Assembly: GCA_043810515.1 (NCBI GenBank)
Contig: JBDRNZ010000019.1
Coordinates: forward strand, 1 to 64,000
DNA length: 64,000 nt
From: WJKQ01 sp043810515
Lineage (GTDB): Bacteria; Patescibacteriota; Gracilibacteria; UBA1369; LOWO2-01-FULL-3
Direction of reading: 5' to 3'
This document shows positions 1-8,301 of the stretch, piece after piece; position 1 is the stretch's first letter; the number at the start of each line of letters is the position of its first letter. The notes under the pieces are model-generated. The model had not been told where the DNA came from and made no database searches. It worked only from the letters and a program-made list of their open reading frames with translations. A program made the position numbers and the translations under genes.

Positions 1-1
1 C

Positions 2-532
2 GTCGCGGATGGAAAACAGCTTCTTATAAACACTGCCAGCCAGATAAACGACATGTTAAATCCGAGATACGAGGAGCACATCATGAAAATCGCAAAACGC
101 TTCAAAGACGTGGAATCCATGTACATAATCGGCCGCGGCGCAAACTATCCCATGGCTCTTGAGTCCGCGATAAAACTCCAGGAAGTTTCGTACATACACG
201 CGGAAGGTTTTGCCGGAGGCGAACTCAAACACGGCCCGATAGCCCTGATTTCAAAAAACACCCCCGTAATCGCGCTTGTCGCAAATGATGACACAAAAAA
301 CGAAATAATCTCAAACGCCACGGAAGTAAAAGCCCGCGGCGGATATATCATAGGAGTCTCCCCATTTCCGCATGAAGTTTTCGACTTCTGGATCCGCGTC
401 CCCGACACCGGCTACACCTCCCCTATTGTAAATATCATTCCAATCCAGATCCTGGCCTACCAGCTCGCCGTCCTCCGCGAAAACGACCCCGACATGCCGC
501 GCAACCTCGCAAAAAGCGTGACAGTGAAGTAA
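2..532 (+). CDS. glmS: Glutamine--fructose-6-phosphate aminotransferase (isomerizing), C-terminal part
   Basis: The reading frame is open from base 2, before the first ATG at 53, so this is the 3' end of a gene that begins outside the window. The 176 or so visible residues are the second SIS (sugar isomerase) domain of GlmS. They contain the GRG and GGELKHGPIAL segments and end in the typical family tail PRNLAKSVTVK. GlmS makes glucosamine-6-phosphate from fructose-6-phosphate and glutamine, the first step to UDP-GlcNAc and peptidoglycan. The glutaminase half is not visible. The stop lies 8 nt from the 3' end of the convergent lipoprotein gene. Identification is firm. Confidence 0.95.
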   Translation, partial: VADGKQLLINTASQINDMLNPRYEEHIMKIAKRFKDVESMYIIGRGANYPMALESAIKLQEVSYIHAEGFAGGELKHGPIALISKNTPVIALVANDDTKNEIISNATEVKARGGYIIGVSPFPHEVFDFWIRVPDTGYTSPIVNIIPIQILAYQLAVLRENDPDMPRNLAKSVTVK

Positions 533-540
533 AAGAATCA

Positions 541-951
541 CTAAAAAAACCTGGCCTCAGAACTGCTTTTATCGCTGCAATGCCCGAACGCATTCATAAT
601 CCTATCTATCCTGTAATGACCCGTATTCTCTCGAACTGCAAGAACAACAAGATTACATCCGTCAATTCTAACATCAATCACGAGCTCCTCCCCGTCTCTA
701 ATCCTCAAAACATCCTGAATAACAAGATCCCCATAACGAAACCCTTCCGCAACGACCACAGGCACAGGTCTGCGCACAGCCTCAGTTGAAGCACAGCCAC
801 TACCAACGGCTGAGATACCCAACGCAGCCGCGACAACCCATGAGTTAATTCTTGAGCGTATTGAAGATAATATTCCTCTTCCACTACCTTCGCGTGATTC
901 CACACTCCGGGAAGTATCCATATCCGCTGACGGGACTAACGACAGTTTCAT
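541..951 (-). CDS. Small putative lipoprotein of unknown function
   Basis: The ORF can start at 972, 951 or 921. I prefer 951 or 921 because the predicted -10 box at 982-987 would put the transcript start near 975. The N-terminal part is charged, followed by a hydrophobic stretch (WVVAAALGISAVGSG) and a lipobox-like GSGC. About 80 residues of mixed, partly beta-like sequence follow. It is probably exported and lipid-anchored. I recognise no family. A good promoter upstream (TTGACA-16-TAGAAT) supports it being real. It converges on glmS with an 8 nt gap. Confidence 0.6.
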   Translation of the reverse strand: MKLSLVPSADMDTSRSVESREGSGRGILSSIRSRINSWVVAAALGISAVGSGCASTEAVRRPVPVVVAEGFRYGDLVIQDVLRIRDGEELVIDVRIDGCNLVVLAVRENTGHYRIDRIMNAFGHCSDKSSSEARFF

Positions 952-981
952 ATTTAACAGTTTAAGCACCAAAAGAAGACG

Positions 982-1009
982 ATTCTACGCGAATAATTGG
1001 TTTTGTCAA
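982..1009 (-). promoter_or_regulatory. Sigma70-type promoter for the small lipoprotein gene
   Basis: Read on the - strand: TTGACA (1009-1004), 16-nt spacer, TAGAAT (987-982). The match is 6/6 and 5/6 to consensus. Expected transcript start is about 975, which favours the downstream ATG at 951. Confidence 0.65.
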
Positions 1010-1036
1010 TCCCCCATTCTCCACGCCGCCATTTTC

Positions 1037-1045
1037 TGCTATAGT
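1037..1045 (+). promoter_or_regulatory. Candidate extended -10 promoter upstream of pyk
   Basis: TGC-TATAGT, an extended -10 element, lies 31 nt before the pyk ATG. No good -35 box is found at the proper distance, which extended -10 promoters tolerate. The same TGN-TAAAAT-like element recurs before manC, ybaB and the TrmB-like gene. Confidence 0.45.
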
Positions 1046-1076
1046 TCACTCAACAAAATTCCTCTCTCATTCCAGC

Positions 1077-2501
1077 ATGCACAATAAAAATACAAAGATT
1101 GTTTGCACACTCGGACCTTCGAGTGATTCGACAAGCGAAATAGCGGCTCTGATAAGAGCCGGAATGAATGTCGCGAGACTGAATTTTTCGCACGGAACAT
1201 ATCCGCATCACGCGAAAATGATAAAAAATCTGCACAAAGCCGAGAAAGAAACAGGCAGAGTTATAGGAATTCTTCAGGATCTTCAGGGACCGAAAATAAG
1301 AATCGGCGAAATGCCCGAAGACGGCATAAAGGTTAAAAAATCCGACACCATCATTCTAACCTCGAGAAATATTATCGGTAATCAGACAAATGGAAAAACG
1401 GAAATTCCGGTTCAGTATAAAAATATTACAAAAGATATAAAAAAAGGCGATGTTCTTCTGATAAATGACGGACTGATCGAAACATACGTCCTTAAAGTCA
1501 CAAAAACAGACATTTTCTGCAAAGTAAAATTTGGCGAAATAATAAAAAGCCATCAGGGAATCAATTCCCCCACCGCATCAATTTCCGCAGCAACAATAAC
1601 AGAAAAGGACAAACGAGACCTGAAATTCGGACTTAAACATAACGTGGATTTCGTAGCGTTGTCTTTCGTTAAATCACAAAAAGATATCGAAAACCTAAGA
1701 AGTCTTATTCAAAAACAGAAAAAAAACACGCCGATAATCGCAAAAATCGAAAGACACGAAGCCGTCAAAAATCTTAAAGCAATCATCAAGTCCGCAGACG
1801 GAGTAATGGTTGCGAGAGGAGATCTTGGCTCAGACATGCCGCCGGAACAGGTTCCAATTATTCAAAAAAGAATAATCAGCCTCGCAAACCGATATGGAAA
1901 ACCCGTAATCACTGCCACGCAGGTGCTCCAGTCAATGGTCACGGAGCCACGGGCAACCCGTGCGGAAATTTCGGACGCGGCAAACGCAGTATTTGATCAC
2001 ACGGACTCAATCATGCTTTCGAACGAATCAGCCGTCGGAAAATTCCCGGCAAAAGCCGCGCTCACCCTCACAAAAGTCGCCTCTACAGTTGAGAAAGAAC
2101 TCCAGAAACATGAGGAATTACTTGAGCAGATCGCTCCGCCAAAATTGCTGTCATCACTCAATGCGACATGTACAAATGCGTGCAAAATCGCGGCCGATAC
2201 CGGATCTTCTATGATAGTCGTCTACACCCAGGACGGATACACCGCGCGACAGATAGCAAAAAACAGGCTTTATATTCCAATAATAACAATCACTCCGAGC
2301 GAAAAAACCAGAAGAGAACTGACGCTGGTATGGGGAATAAATAAAGTTTTTATAAAAAAATTCTCCCAGAAAGATCATAGAATAATGGAAAAAATAATTT
2401 CATTTCTGAAAAAAGCAAAAGTCGCAAAAAAAGGCAACAAAATAGTAATCGTTATAAACGCGAGCAAAAAGGAGGGCCGTATATCAACAACAAAAATATA
2501 G
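1077..2501 (+). CDS. pyk: Pyruvate kinase
   Basis: 474 residues, normal family length. It transfers phosphate from phosphoenolpyruvate to ADP as the last step of glycolysis. The N-terminal KIVCTLGPSS and NVARLNFSHG motifs, the catalytic-lysine region IIAKIERHEAV, the metal-binding MVARGDLGSDMP motif and the substrate loop ITATQVLQSM with EPRATRAE are all present. The C-terminal domain (from about residue 350) looks complete. No Shine-Dalgarno precedes the ATG. It heads a tight + strand run with ruvC (1 nt gap), a TPR gene, pilD and gpmI. Together with gpmI and tpiA it represents lower glycolysis in this window. Confidence 0.97.
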   Translation: MHNKNTKIVCTLGPSSDSTSEIAALIRAGMNVARLNFSHGTYPHHAKMIKNLHKAEKETGRVIGILQDLQGPKIRIGEMPEDGIKVKKSDTIILTSRNIIGNQTNGKTEIPVQYKNITKDIKKGDVLLINDGLIETYVLKVTKTDIFCKVKFGEIIKSHQGINSPTASISAATITEKDKRDLKFGLKHNVDFVALSFVKSQKDIENLRSLIQKQKKNTPIIAKIERHEAVKNLKAIIKSADGVMVARGDLGSDMPPEQVPIIQKRIISLANRYGKPVITATQVLQSMVTEPRATRAEISDAANAVFDHTDSIMLSNESAVGKFPAKAALTLTKVASTVEKELQKHEELLEQIAPPKLLSSLNATCTNACKIAADTGSSMIVVYTQDGYTARQIAKNRLYIPIITITPSEKTRRELTLVWGINKVFIKKFSQKDHRIMEKIISFLKKAKVAKKGNKIVIVINASKKEGRISTTKI

Positions 2502-2502
2502 C

Positions 2503-2997
2503 ATGAGAATAATTGGCATAGATCCGGGCACAGCAACGACAGGATTCGCTATAATCGACATAGAAAAAGGTCGTCTGACTTTGTGCGACTACGGCTGTAT
2601 CCGCACGCAATGCGGACTTCCGCAAAACATAAGACTCACTCAAATCGCGGAGGACGTAAATATTCTCATAAAAAAATGGCAGCCGCAAAAAGCCGCCGTA
2701 GAAAAGTTGTTTTTCCAGAAAAATGTAAAAACGGCAATGAAAGTGGCTGAAGCCAGAGGCGTGATATTGAAGGAGCTTACAGAAAAAGGAATCACGGCAA
2801 GCGAATATACTCCGCTGGAAATAAAATCATCCGTTTGCGGAAACGGAAAAGCTGATAAAAAATCCGTCCAGCAAATGGTAAAATTGATAATGGGAATGTT
2901 CTCGGAACCGAAATCGGACGATGCCGCAGACGCCATAGCCGCAGCAATCTGCCTAGCACACTCAATGCCTTTACAAGAACAAATAACGCAATTATGA
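2503..2997 (+). CDS. ruvC: Holliday junction resolvase RuvC
   Basis: 164 residues, typical size. RuvC is a dimeric nuclease that cuts Holliday junctions during recombination repair. The RNase-H-like fold is recognised by IGIDPGTATTGFA with catalytic D7, E67 in AAVEKLFF, and the acidic cluster D139/D140/D143 in KSDDAADAIAAA. All four expected acidic positions can be assigned. It starts 1 nt after the pyk stop and overlaps the next gene by 4 nt (ATGA), so it is translated from a multigene transcript. Neither ruvA nor ruvB is in the window. Confidence 0.95.
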   Translation: MRIIGIDPGTATTGFAIIDIEKGRLTLCDYGCIRTQCGLPQNIRLTQIAEDVNILIKKWQPQKAAVEKLFFQKNVKTAMKVAEARGVILKELTEKGITASEYTPLEIKSSVCGNGKADKKSVQQMVKLIMGMFSEPKSDDAADAIAAAICLAHSMPLQEQITQL

Positions 2998-4469
2998 AAA
3001 AAGTCCTAGCATTACTTTGGGTAATAATAATAACCAGCGCGATATTTGTCGCGATACAACTGACGGGACCAAAATCCACAGAAAACGGACCGCCGGAGGA
3101 AAACAAGCCTACAGAAGGAACAGAGGAAACGGTTACGGAAATACAAAATAACTATGAGCCCGCCGCCGCGGAGCCGACTCTGACGTTCACGCAGTATATG
3201 TCGGCGGGCGACAAATCTTTCAGCGAAGGAGAAATCTATGACGCAATAGACAATTATCAGCTCGCGATAAAACTGAATCCAAATTCCTTAAGCGCACTCA
3301 TGAAGCTCGGCAATGCCGCATTGCTGGCAAACGACCCTAAAAAAGCGGAAGAAACATTTTCGCAGGCGGAAAAAATCGATTCAGAATCCATCGAAATAAA
3401 AATAGGAATAACCAGATCACTCTTGAATCAGCGCAATATAGAAGGTGCGAAAACTTTCGTATGGACGCTTTCCGATTCGGACTACGGAGTAAAATACTAT
3501 ACCGGAATTATTCTTGTTCTTTACAAAGATTTCGAGGGCGCCAAAAATATTTTCACTCAGCTCGCACAAGCCCCGACTGAACAAACCGAGGAAGTGTCGA
3601 CACCGATAGATCCCGCGCTCAAGGCAAAAGCACAAATTTTCGCAGATACATATACGAATTTTTCATATTTCACGGAAGCCGAAAACATATTTCTTGAAAC
3701 CCTGCTTGCCAAAGCTTTAACAGACACCGGCGAATATGAATCCGCAATTCCGCTGCTCTACGACGTCCTTAATCAGAAAAATAATTACCGTGACGCATGG
3801 ATTGTGCTTGGCTACGCTTACCTCAACACCGATAAAATTCCCGACGCAATTGACGCGTTGACGCAGGCAAAAAGCCTCGATGAAGACAAACCGGAAACGT
3901 TATTTTTCCTCGGACTTGCGTACTTTGCGAACGACGACATAGACAGGGCAATCAGCTTTTTGGAACAGGCGGAGAAAAAAGGATTTGAACCGCGCGATGA
4001 AATAGAGCTCAGGCTCGGAGATCTGTACCTGATAAAAGAAAAATATTCGCAGGCCTCGTTGAAATATGAAAATGTTCTTGCGTTAAACACGAACAGCATG
4101 GACGTTTTTGTCCGTGCAATCTGGCTCAACATCGAAAAGCTAAATAATCCAACAAAAGCTCTTACTCTTGCCGACACGGCTTTAAAAACACACCCAGACG
4201 AAGCAATGAGCTATAATCTGGCAGGCTGGGCACTCACGGCCGCCGGAAAATACGACGACGCAAAATCATACCTCGCGAAATCCCTCGAATTAAATCCCTC
4301 ATTTGACGCAGCCTACCTCAATTTCGGCTGGCTCTACGAAAAGAAAGGAATGGACACTCTCGCAAAAGAATATTACAAAAAAGCCTACACACTCGGGTCC
4401 GGAAATTCAATCGCCAGCCTCGCCGCCACAAGATTTAACAATTTACAAATTAACATTTCACAACCATGA
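2994..4469 (+). CDS. Membrane-anchored TPR-repeat protein
   Basis: 491 residues. Residues 1-24 form a membrane anchor (VLALLWVIIITSAIFVAI). An acidic, Pro-rich linker follows to about residue 60, then tetratricopeptide repeats to the end. Clear repeat units include YDAIDNYQLAIKLNPN, PKKAEETFSQAEKID, YESAIPLLYDVL, PDAIDALTQAKSLDED and YDDAKSYLAKSLELNP. TPR arrays are protein-binding scaffolds. Most of the protein should lie outside the membrane. It overlaps ruvC and pilD by 4 nt each. The adjoining prepilin peptidase makes a pilus-assembly role possible, but nothing in the sequence proves it. Confidence 0.85.
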   Translation: MKKVLALLWVIIITSAIFVAIQLTGPKSTENGPPEENKPTEGTEETVTEIQNNYEPAAAEPTLTFTQYMSAGDKSFSEGEIYDAIDNYQLAIKLNPNSLSALMKLGNAALLANDPKKAEETFSQAEKIDSESIEIKIGITRSLLNQRNIEGAKTFVWTLSDSDYGVKYYTGIILVLYKDFEGAKNIFTQLAQAPTEQTEEVSTPIDPALKAKAQIFADTYTNFSYFTEAENIFLETLLAKALTDTGEYESAIPLLYDVLNQKNNYRDAWIVLGYAYLNTDKIPDAIDALTQAKSLDEDKPETLFFLGLAYFANDDIDRAISFLEQAEKKGFEPRDEIELRLGDLYLIKEKYSQASLKYENVLALNTNSMDVFVRAIWLNIEKLNNPTKALTLADTALKTHPDEAMSYNLAGWALTAAGKYDDAKSYLAKSLELNPSFDAAYLNFGWLYEKKGMDTLAKEYYKKAYTLGSGNSIASLAATRFNNLQINISQP

Positions 4470-5293
4470 CGCCACTTTTCGCCACACTCACCTTCGCGCT
4501 CGGAGCAATAATCGGAAGTTTTTTGAGCGTTGCAATCTACCGCATTCACATGCGCAAAAAAGGCATCTTGATAAGCAGATCCTTCTGCCCCGCCTGCAAG
4601 AAAAAAATCAAATTCAGACATCTCATTCCGATTTTCAGCTGGCTCTTCCTGCGCGGAAAATGCGCTTACTGCGGCAAAAAAATCTCAGCACATTACATCA
4701 TGCTGGAAATCGTAACCGGCCTCCTTTTTCTTGCAACTTTTTTCATGTGGAATTTCATCGAAACCGTCCCCTCCATAATAAATCCATCAGTCGTGGACTA
4801 CACGATAAACTGGCAGACTTTCGAAATCTTTATTTTTTATATAATCGAATTCAGCATGCTGTCGGGAATTTTCTTTTACGACCTCATGTATAAAATTATT
4901 CCGGACAGATTTTCACTGCCGGCAATCGCGGTAGCCCTAACCGGCGGACTTGTGATAGGAACACTGCCTCCGCTCGACATGCTCATCGGCGGAGCCGCTA
5001 TTCTCGCATTTTTCGCCCTGCAGTTTTTTGCTTCAAAAGGAAAGTGGATCGGCGGCGGAGATTTGAGACTCGGACTTCTGATCGGAGTTCTTCTCGGCTG
5101 GAAACTTGGAATTGTCGCGCTCGTCGTGGCATATATTTTGGGCGCAATAATAAGCGGAATTCTCCTGATAATGAAAAAAGTCGGAAGAAGATCGGCGATA
5201 CCTTTCGGACCTTTTTTGGTTACGGGAATGATAGCCGCAATATTTTTTGGCGACAAACTGCTGGAGTGGTATATGAATTCATTTTCAATATAA
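4466..5293 (+). CDS. pilD: Type IV prepilin peptidase / N-methyltransferase
   Basis: 275 residues with about seven hydrophobic segments. The cytoplasmic zinc loop has the paired CPAC (C41, C44) and CAYC (C66, C69) motifs. The catalytic aspartates of this aspartyl-protease family can be placed at D139 (FFYDLMYKIIPD) and D199 (GGGDLRLG, in place of the usual GxGDxK). The enzyme cleaves the leader of type IV pilins and pseudopilins and methylates the new N-terminus in the inner membrane. This implies a type IV pilus or competence system elsewhere in the genome. It overlaps the TPR gene by 4 nt and is followed by gpmI after 3 nt. Confidence 0.94.
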   Translation: MTPLFATLTFALGAIIGSFLSVAIYRIHMRKKGILISRSFCPACKKKIKFRHLIPIFSWLFLRGKCAYCGKKISAHYIMLEIVTGLLFLATFFMWNFIETVPSIINPSVVDYTINWQTFEIFIFYIIEFSMLSGIFFYDLMYKIIPDRFSLPAIAVALTGGLVIGTLPPLDMLIGGAAILAFFALQFFASKGKWIGGGDLRLGLLIGVLLGWKLGIVALVVAYILGAIISGILLIMKKVGRRSAIPFGPFLVTGMIAAIFFGDKLLEWYMNSFSI

Positions 5294-5296
5294 ATC

Positions 5297-6787
5297 ATGA
5301 AAAAACACGTTCTCCTGATTGTGCTTGACGGCTACGGCGAGGGAAAAGATTACAAATACAATGCCGTAACCAGAAGCGACACGCCTTTTTTAAAAAGTTT
5401 AAGAAAAAATTATCCATCGACACTTTTACGCGCGGATAGCGAATATGTCGGCCTCCCGCCTCACACGATGGGAGGAAGCGAAGTCGGACATTTCACGATG
5501 GGAGCAGGCAGAATTGTTTATCAATCTCTTGAAGAAATAAACCGTTCAATAAAAAGCGGTAAATTTTTCCGTCTTAAAGCCTTAAAAGCCGCAGCAGAAA
5601 ATTGCCGGAAGAATAATTCCAAATTTCATATTCTCGGAATGATTTCCGACGAAGGCGTTCATTCGCATCTTGACCACCTTTTCACGCTTCTTGAATTCGC
5701 AAAAAAAGAAAAACTTAAAAAGGTCTACATCCACGCGATAACCGACGGCCGCGATGTGCCGGAAAGATCGGCGGACAAATTCATCAAAAAAATAAATTCC
5801 AAAATAAAACAACTTGGAATTGGGACGCTCGCAACGATAATCGGCCGATATTATGCGATGGACCGCGATAAAAATTTAGACAGAACTGCAAAAGCCTATG
5901 ATCTATACGCTTCAGGAAAAGGTAAAAAAGAATCCTCGGCTCTGGAGGCAATAAAAAACGAATATGCCGCAGGAACAGATACCGATTATTACATAAAACC
6001 AATTCTGCTCGACAAAGAAGGACTGATGGAAAAAGACGACTCAATAGTTTTTTTCAACTACAGAACAGACCGCGCCAAACAAATAACCGAAGCCTTCACA
6101 AAAAAAGGCTTCAGGCATTTTGTGTGCTTCGGACCTTATTCAAAAACTGCACCAGTACTTTTTTCGGCAAACAAAGTAAAAAACAACCTCGGAGAAACCC
6201 TTTCAAAATCACATCTCAGTCAGCTCCGCATCGCGGAAACCGAAAAATTCGCGCACGTAACGTTTTTCTTCAACTCACAGATAAAAGAGCCATACAAAGG
6301 CGAAAAACGCATGCTTGTTCCTTCCCCGAAAGTCCCGTCTTACGCGCAAAAACCTAAAATGAGCGCACAACGCCTGGCCTCGGTGCTTTTGGAAGAATTA
6401 AACTCAAATAAAAAATTTGACTTCATACTACTGAATTTCGCTAACTGCGACCTCGTGGGCCACAGCGGAGAATTTGAAGCAGTCAAAAAAGGAATAGAAG
6501 AAATAGACAAAGAACTCAAAAAAATCATTCCGAGAGCTCTCTCAAAAGGCTACGCGGTGCTTTTAACAGCCGATCATGGAAACGCGGAATTCATGAAATA
6601 TCCTAATGGCGAGGACTGTCCCGCTCACACTTTAAATCCGGTAATTTTTATCTACATTTCAGAAGAAAACAAAGTCCGGAGCTTAAGAAAAGGAAAAAAT
6701 CTCGGGCTGAAAGACGTTGCCCCGACCGTACTAAAAATCCTTAGGCTAAAGAAACCCAAAGAAATGACCGGTAGTAGCCTGGTCTAG
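5297..6787 (+). CDS. gpmI: 2,3-bisphosphoglycerate-independent phosphoglycerate mutase
   Basis: 496 residues, slightly shorter than the usual 510. It interconverts 3- and 2-phosphoglycerate in glycolysis. VLDGYGEG with metal ligand D11 and MGGSEVGH with phospho-acceptor S61 mark the alkaline-phosphatase-like core. ITDGRDVPERS, IIGRYYAMDRD and LTADHGNAE are the other diagnostic motifs. It sits at the end of the pyk-ruvC-TPR-pilD run, 3 nt after pilD, with no visible ribosome-binding site. Identification is firm. Confidence 0.95.
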   Translation: MKKHVLLIVLDGYGEGKDYKYNAVTRSDTPFLKSLRKNYPSTLLRADSEYVGLPPHTMGGSEVGHFTMGAGRIVYQSLEEINRSIKSGKFFRLKALKAAAENCRKNNSKFHILGMISDEGVHSHLDHLFTLLEFAKKEKLKKVYIHAITDGRDVPERSADKFIKKINSKIKQLGIGTLATIIGRYYAMDRDKNLDRTAKAYDLYASGKGKKESSALEAIKNEYAAGTDTDYYIKPILLDKEGLMEKDDSIVFFNYRTDRAKQITEAFTKKGFRHFVCFGPYSKTAPVLFSANKVKNNLGETLSKSHLSQLRIAETEKFAHVTFFFNSQIKEPYKGEKRMLVPSPKVPSYAQKPKMSAQRLASVLLEELNSNKKFDFILLNFANCDLVGHSGEFEAVKKGIEEIDKELKKIIPRALSKGYAVLLTADHGNAEFMKYPNGEDCPAHTLNPVIFIYISEENKVRSLRKGKNLGLKDVAPTVLKILRLKKPKEMTGSSLV

Positions 6788-6804
6788 CCCAAAAAATCAA
6801 TATC

Positions 6805-6813
6805 TGCTAAAAT
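6805..6813 (+). promoter_or_regulatory. Extended -10 promoter of manC, possibly leaderless
   Basis: TGC-TAAAAT ends only 7 nt before the manC ATG at 6821. Transcription would start at or within a base or two of the start codon, so the mRNA is predicted to be leaderless or nearly so. No convincing -35 element is visible. Confidence 0.45.
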
Positions 6814-6820
6814 CTCCGCC

Positions 6821-7861
6821 ATGAAAGCAGTAATACTTGCCGGCGGAGGAGGAACAAGGCTTTGGCCCCTTTCAACTCCCGAAAAACCAAAGCAGTTCCA
6901 GCGACTCATCACAGACAAAACAATACTGGAGGAAACAGTCGAAAGACTGGATTTTCTCGCGCCCGAAGATATTTACATCGCAATCAACGAAAAACACCTC
7001 GATCTAATAAAGCATCTCTGCCCGCAAATTCCTGAAAAAAACATAATCATAGAACCGGCTCTGCGCGACACAGCTTCATGTATCGGATTCGCCGCAGCAA
7101 TAATTGAAAAAAGACACCCGGATGAAATAATGGCAGTGATTTACGCCGACCACCTCATAAAAAACAAAGAGGGATTTCAGCAAAACCTAAAAATTGCCGA
7201 AGTTGTCGCGAAAGAAAAAAACACTCTTAATATCATAGAAGTCCCGGCAACATCCCCAAACATAAACTACGGCTACGTAAAGCTCGGAAAGCTCGACGAA
7301 AAAATTGAGGAGACAGAAATCTACAACCTCGATTCATTCACGGAAAAACCTGATCTGGCGCACGCTATTGAATTTGTGGACTGTGGAAAATATCTGTGGA
7401 ATACAGGAATCTACGTATGGAAAGCCAAGACCATCCTTGACCAATACGCGACCCTTCAGCCGGAAACATTCACAAAACTCCAAAAAATCTCTCAGGCACT
7501 GGACACGCCGGACGAAAAAGAGGTAATTTCGGCCCTCTACCCCACGCTCGAAAAAATCTCGATAGATTACGCAATAATGGAAAAAACCGACCCTAAACAA
7601 ATAAGAATTTTAAAAGCCGACCTTGGCTGGTCCGACATTGGAAACTGGGAAGCGATCTGGAAAGAACTCTCGAAAAATTCAAACGACAACATAGAAAGAG
7701 GTCCCGCGGAGCTCCTGAACTGCAAAGGATGCCTTGTCTATGCGTACAACGACAAAAAGGTCGCGGCAATCGGTCTGAAAGACCTCATAATAGTAGACAC
7801 TCCGGACGGCACACTCGTCTGCCCGAAAAAAGAATCCAAAACCGTTAAAGATATCAAGTAA
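6821..7861 (+). CDS. manC: Mannose-1-phosphate guanylyltransferase
   Basis: 346 residues. It forms GDP-mannose (or a related NDP-sugar) from sugar-1-phosphate and GTP. The nucleotidyltransferase signature AGGGGTRLWPLS starts at residue 7, with EKPKQF close behind. IEPALRDTASC, FTEKPD, LWNTGIYVW and the metal-binding DLGWSDIGNW segment are typical of ManC. The long form of this family carries a C-terminal type II mannose-6-phosphate isomerase domain. Here that cupin is the separate next gene, 13 nt downstream. The pair likely feeds surface glycan synthesis. Exact nucleotide specificity cannot be read from the sequence. Confidence 0.92.
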   Translation: MKAVILAGGGGTRLWPLSTPEKPKQFQRLITDKTILEETVERLDFLAPEDIYIAINEKHLDLIKHLCPQIPEKNIIIEPALRDTASCIGFAAAIIEKRHPDEIMAVIYADHLIKNKEGFQQNLKIAEVVAKEKNTLNIIEVPATSPNINYGYVKLGKLDEKIEETEIYNLDSFTEKPDLAHAIEFVDCGKYLWNTGIYVWKAKTILDQYATLQPETFTKLQKISQALDTPDEKEVISALYPTLEKISIDYAIMEKTDPKQIRILKADLGWSDIGNWEAIWKELSKNSNDNIERGPAELLNCKGCLVYAYNDKKVAAIGLKDLIIVDTPDGTLVCPKKESKTVKDIK

Positions 7862-7874
7862 AACCCACCAAAAA

Positions 7875-8285
7875 ATGCCCGAAGACCACAAAATCGAAAT
7901 AAAAGAAAAGCCTTGGGGAAGAGAAATCTGGTTCGCCCTCACCGACAAATACGCCGGAAAAATTCTCTCGGTCAAAAAAGGCCACCGCTACAGCCTGCAA
8001 TACCATGAAAAAAAATCGGAAACTCAGTATATATACAAAGGAAAGGTCAAATTTACTTACGGCACAGACAAATCAAACCTGCAAGAGAAAATATTAAATT
8101 CCGGTGACAAAATAGATGTATATCCATATACTATCCACCGCCTGGAGGCGCTGGAGGACAGTGAGATATTCGAGGTATCCACGCCCGAGCTCGATGACGT
8201 GGTAAAACTCGAAGACGATTACGGAAGAAGCGGACGAGGCAATGACGAAAAAACCGACAAACTCTTACATAATAAACTTAAATAA
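7875..8285 (+). CDS. Cupin protein, mannose-6-phosphate isomerase type II-like
   Basis: 136 residues forming one cupin barrel. KEKPWGREIWF at the start, the first cupin motif GHRYSLQYHEKKSE and the second, SGDKIDVYPYTIHRLEA, match the C-terminal domain of bifunctional ManC enzymes. The likely role is fructose-6-phosphate to mannose-6-phosphate conversion, supplying the adjacent ManC after a mutase step. It could instead be a related sugar-phosphate cupin. It lies between manC and secDF (16 nt to the chosen secDF start), so the three are probably co-transcribed. Confidence 0.85.
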   Translation: MPEDHKIEIKEKPWGREIWFALTDKYAGKILSVKKGHRYSLQYHEKKSETQYIYKGKVKFTYGTDKSNLQEKILNSGDKIDVYPYTIHRLEALEDSEIFEVSTPELDDVVKLEDDYGRSGRGNDEKTDKLLHNKLK

Positions 8286-8301
8286 AACTAACAACCGATA
8301 T

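Noticed and set aside
4466..4472. Possible UGA recoding as in Gracilibacteria
   Set aside because: TGA closes the TPR gene, secDF and ftsX at the expected ends, and no gene needs read-through of TGA.
8242..8301. Upstream start for secDF
   Set aside because: It would overlap the cupin gene and adds 20 polar residues before a typical SecD N-terminus.
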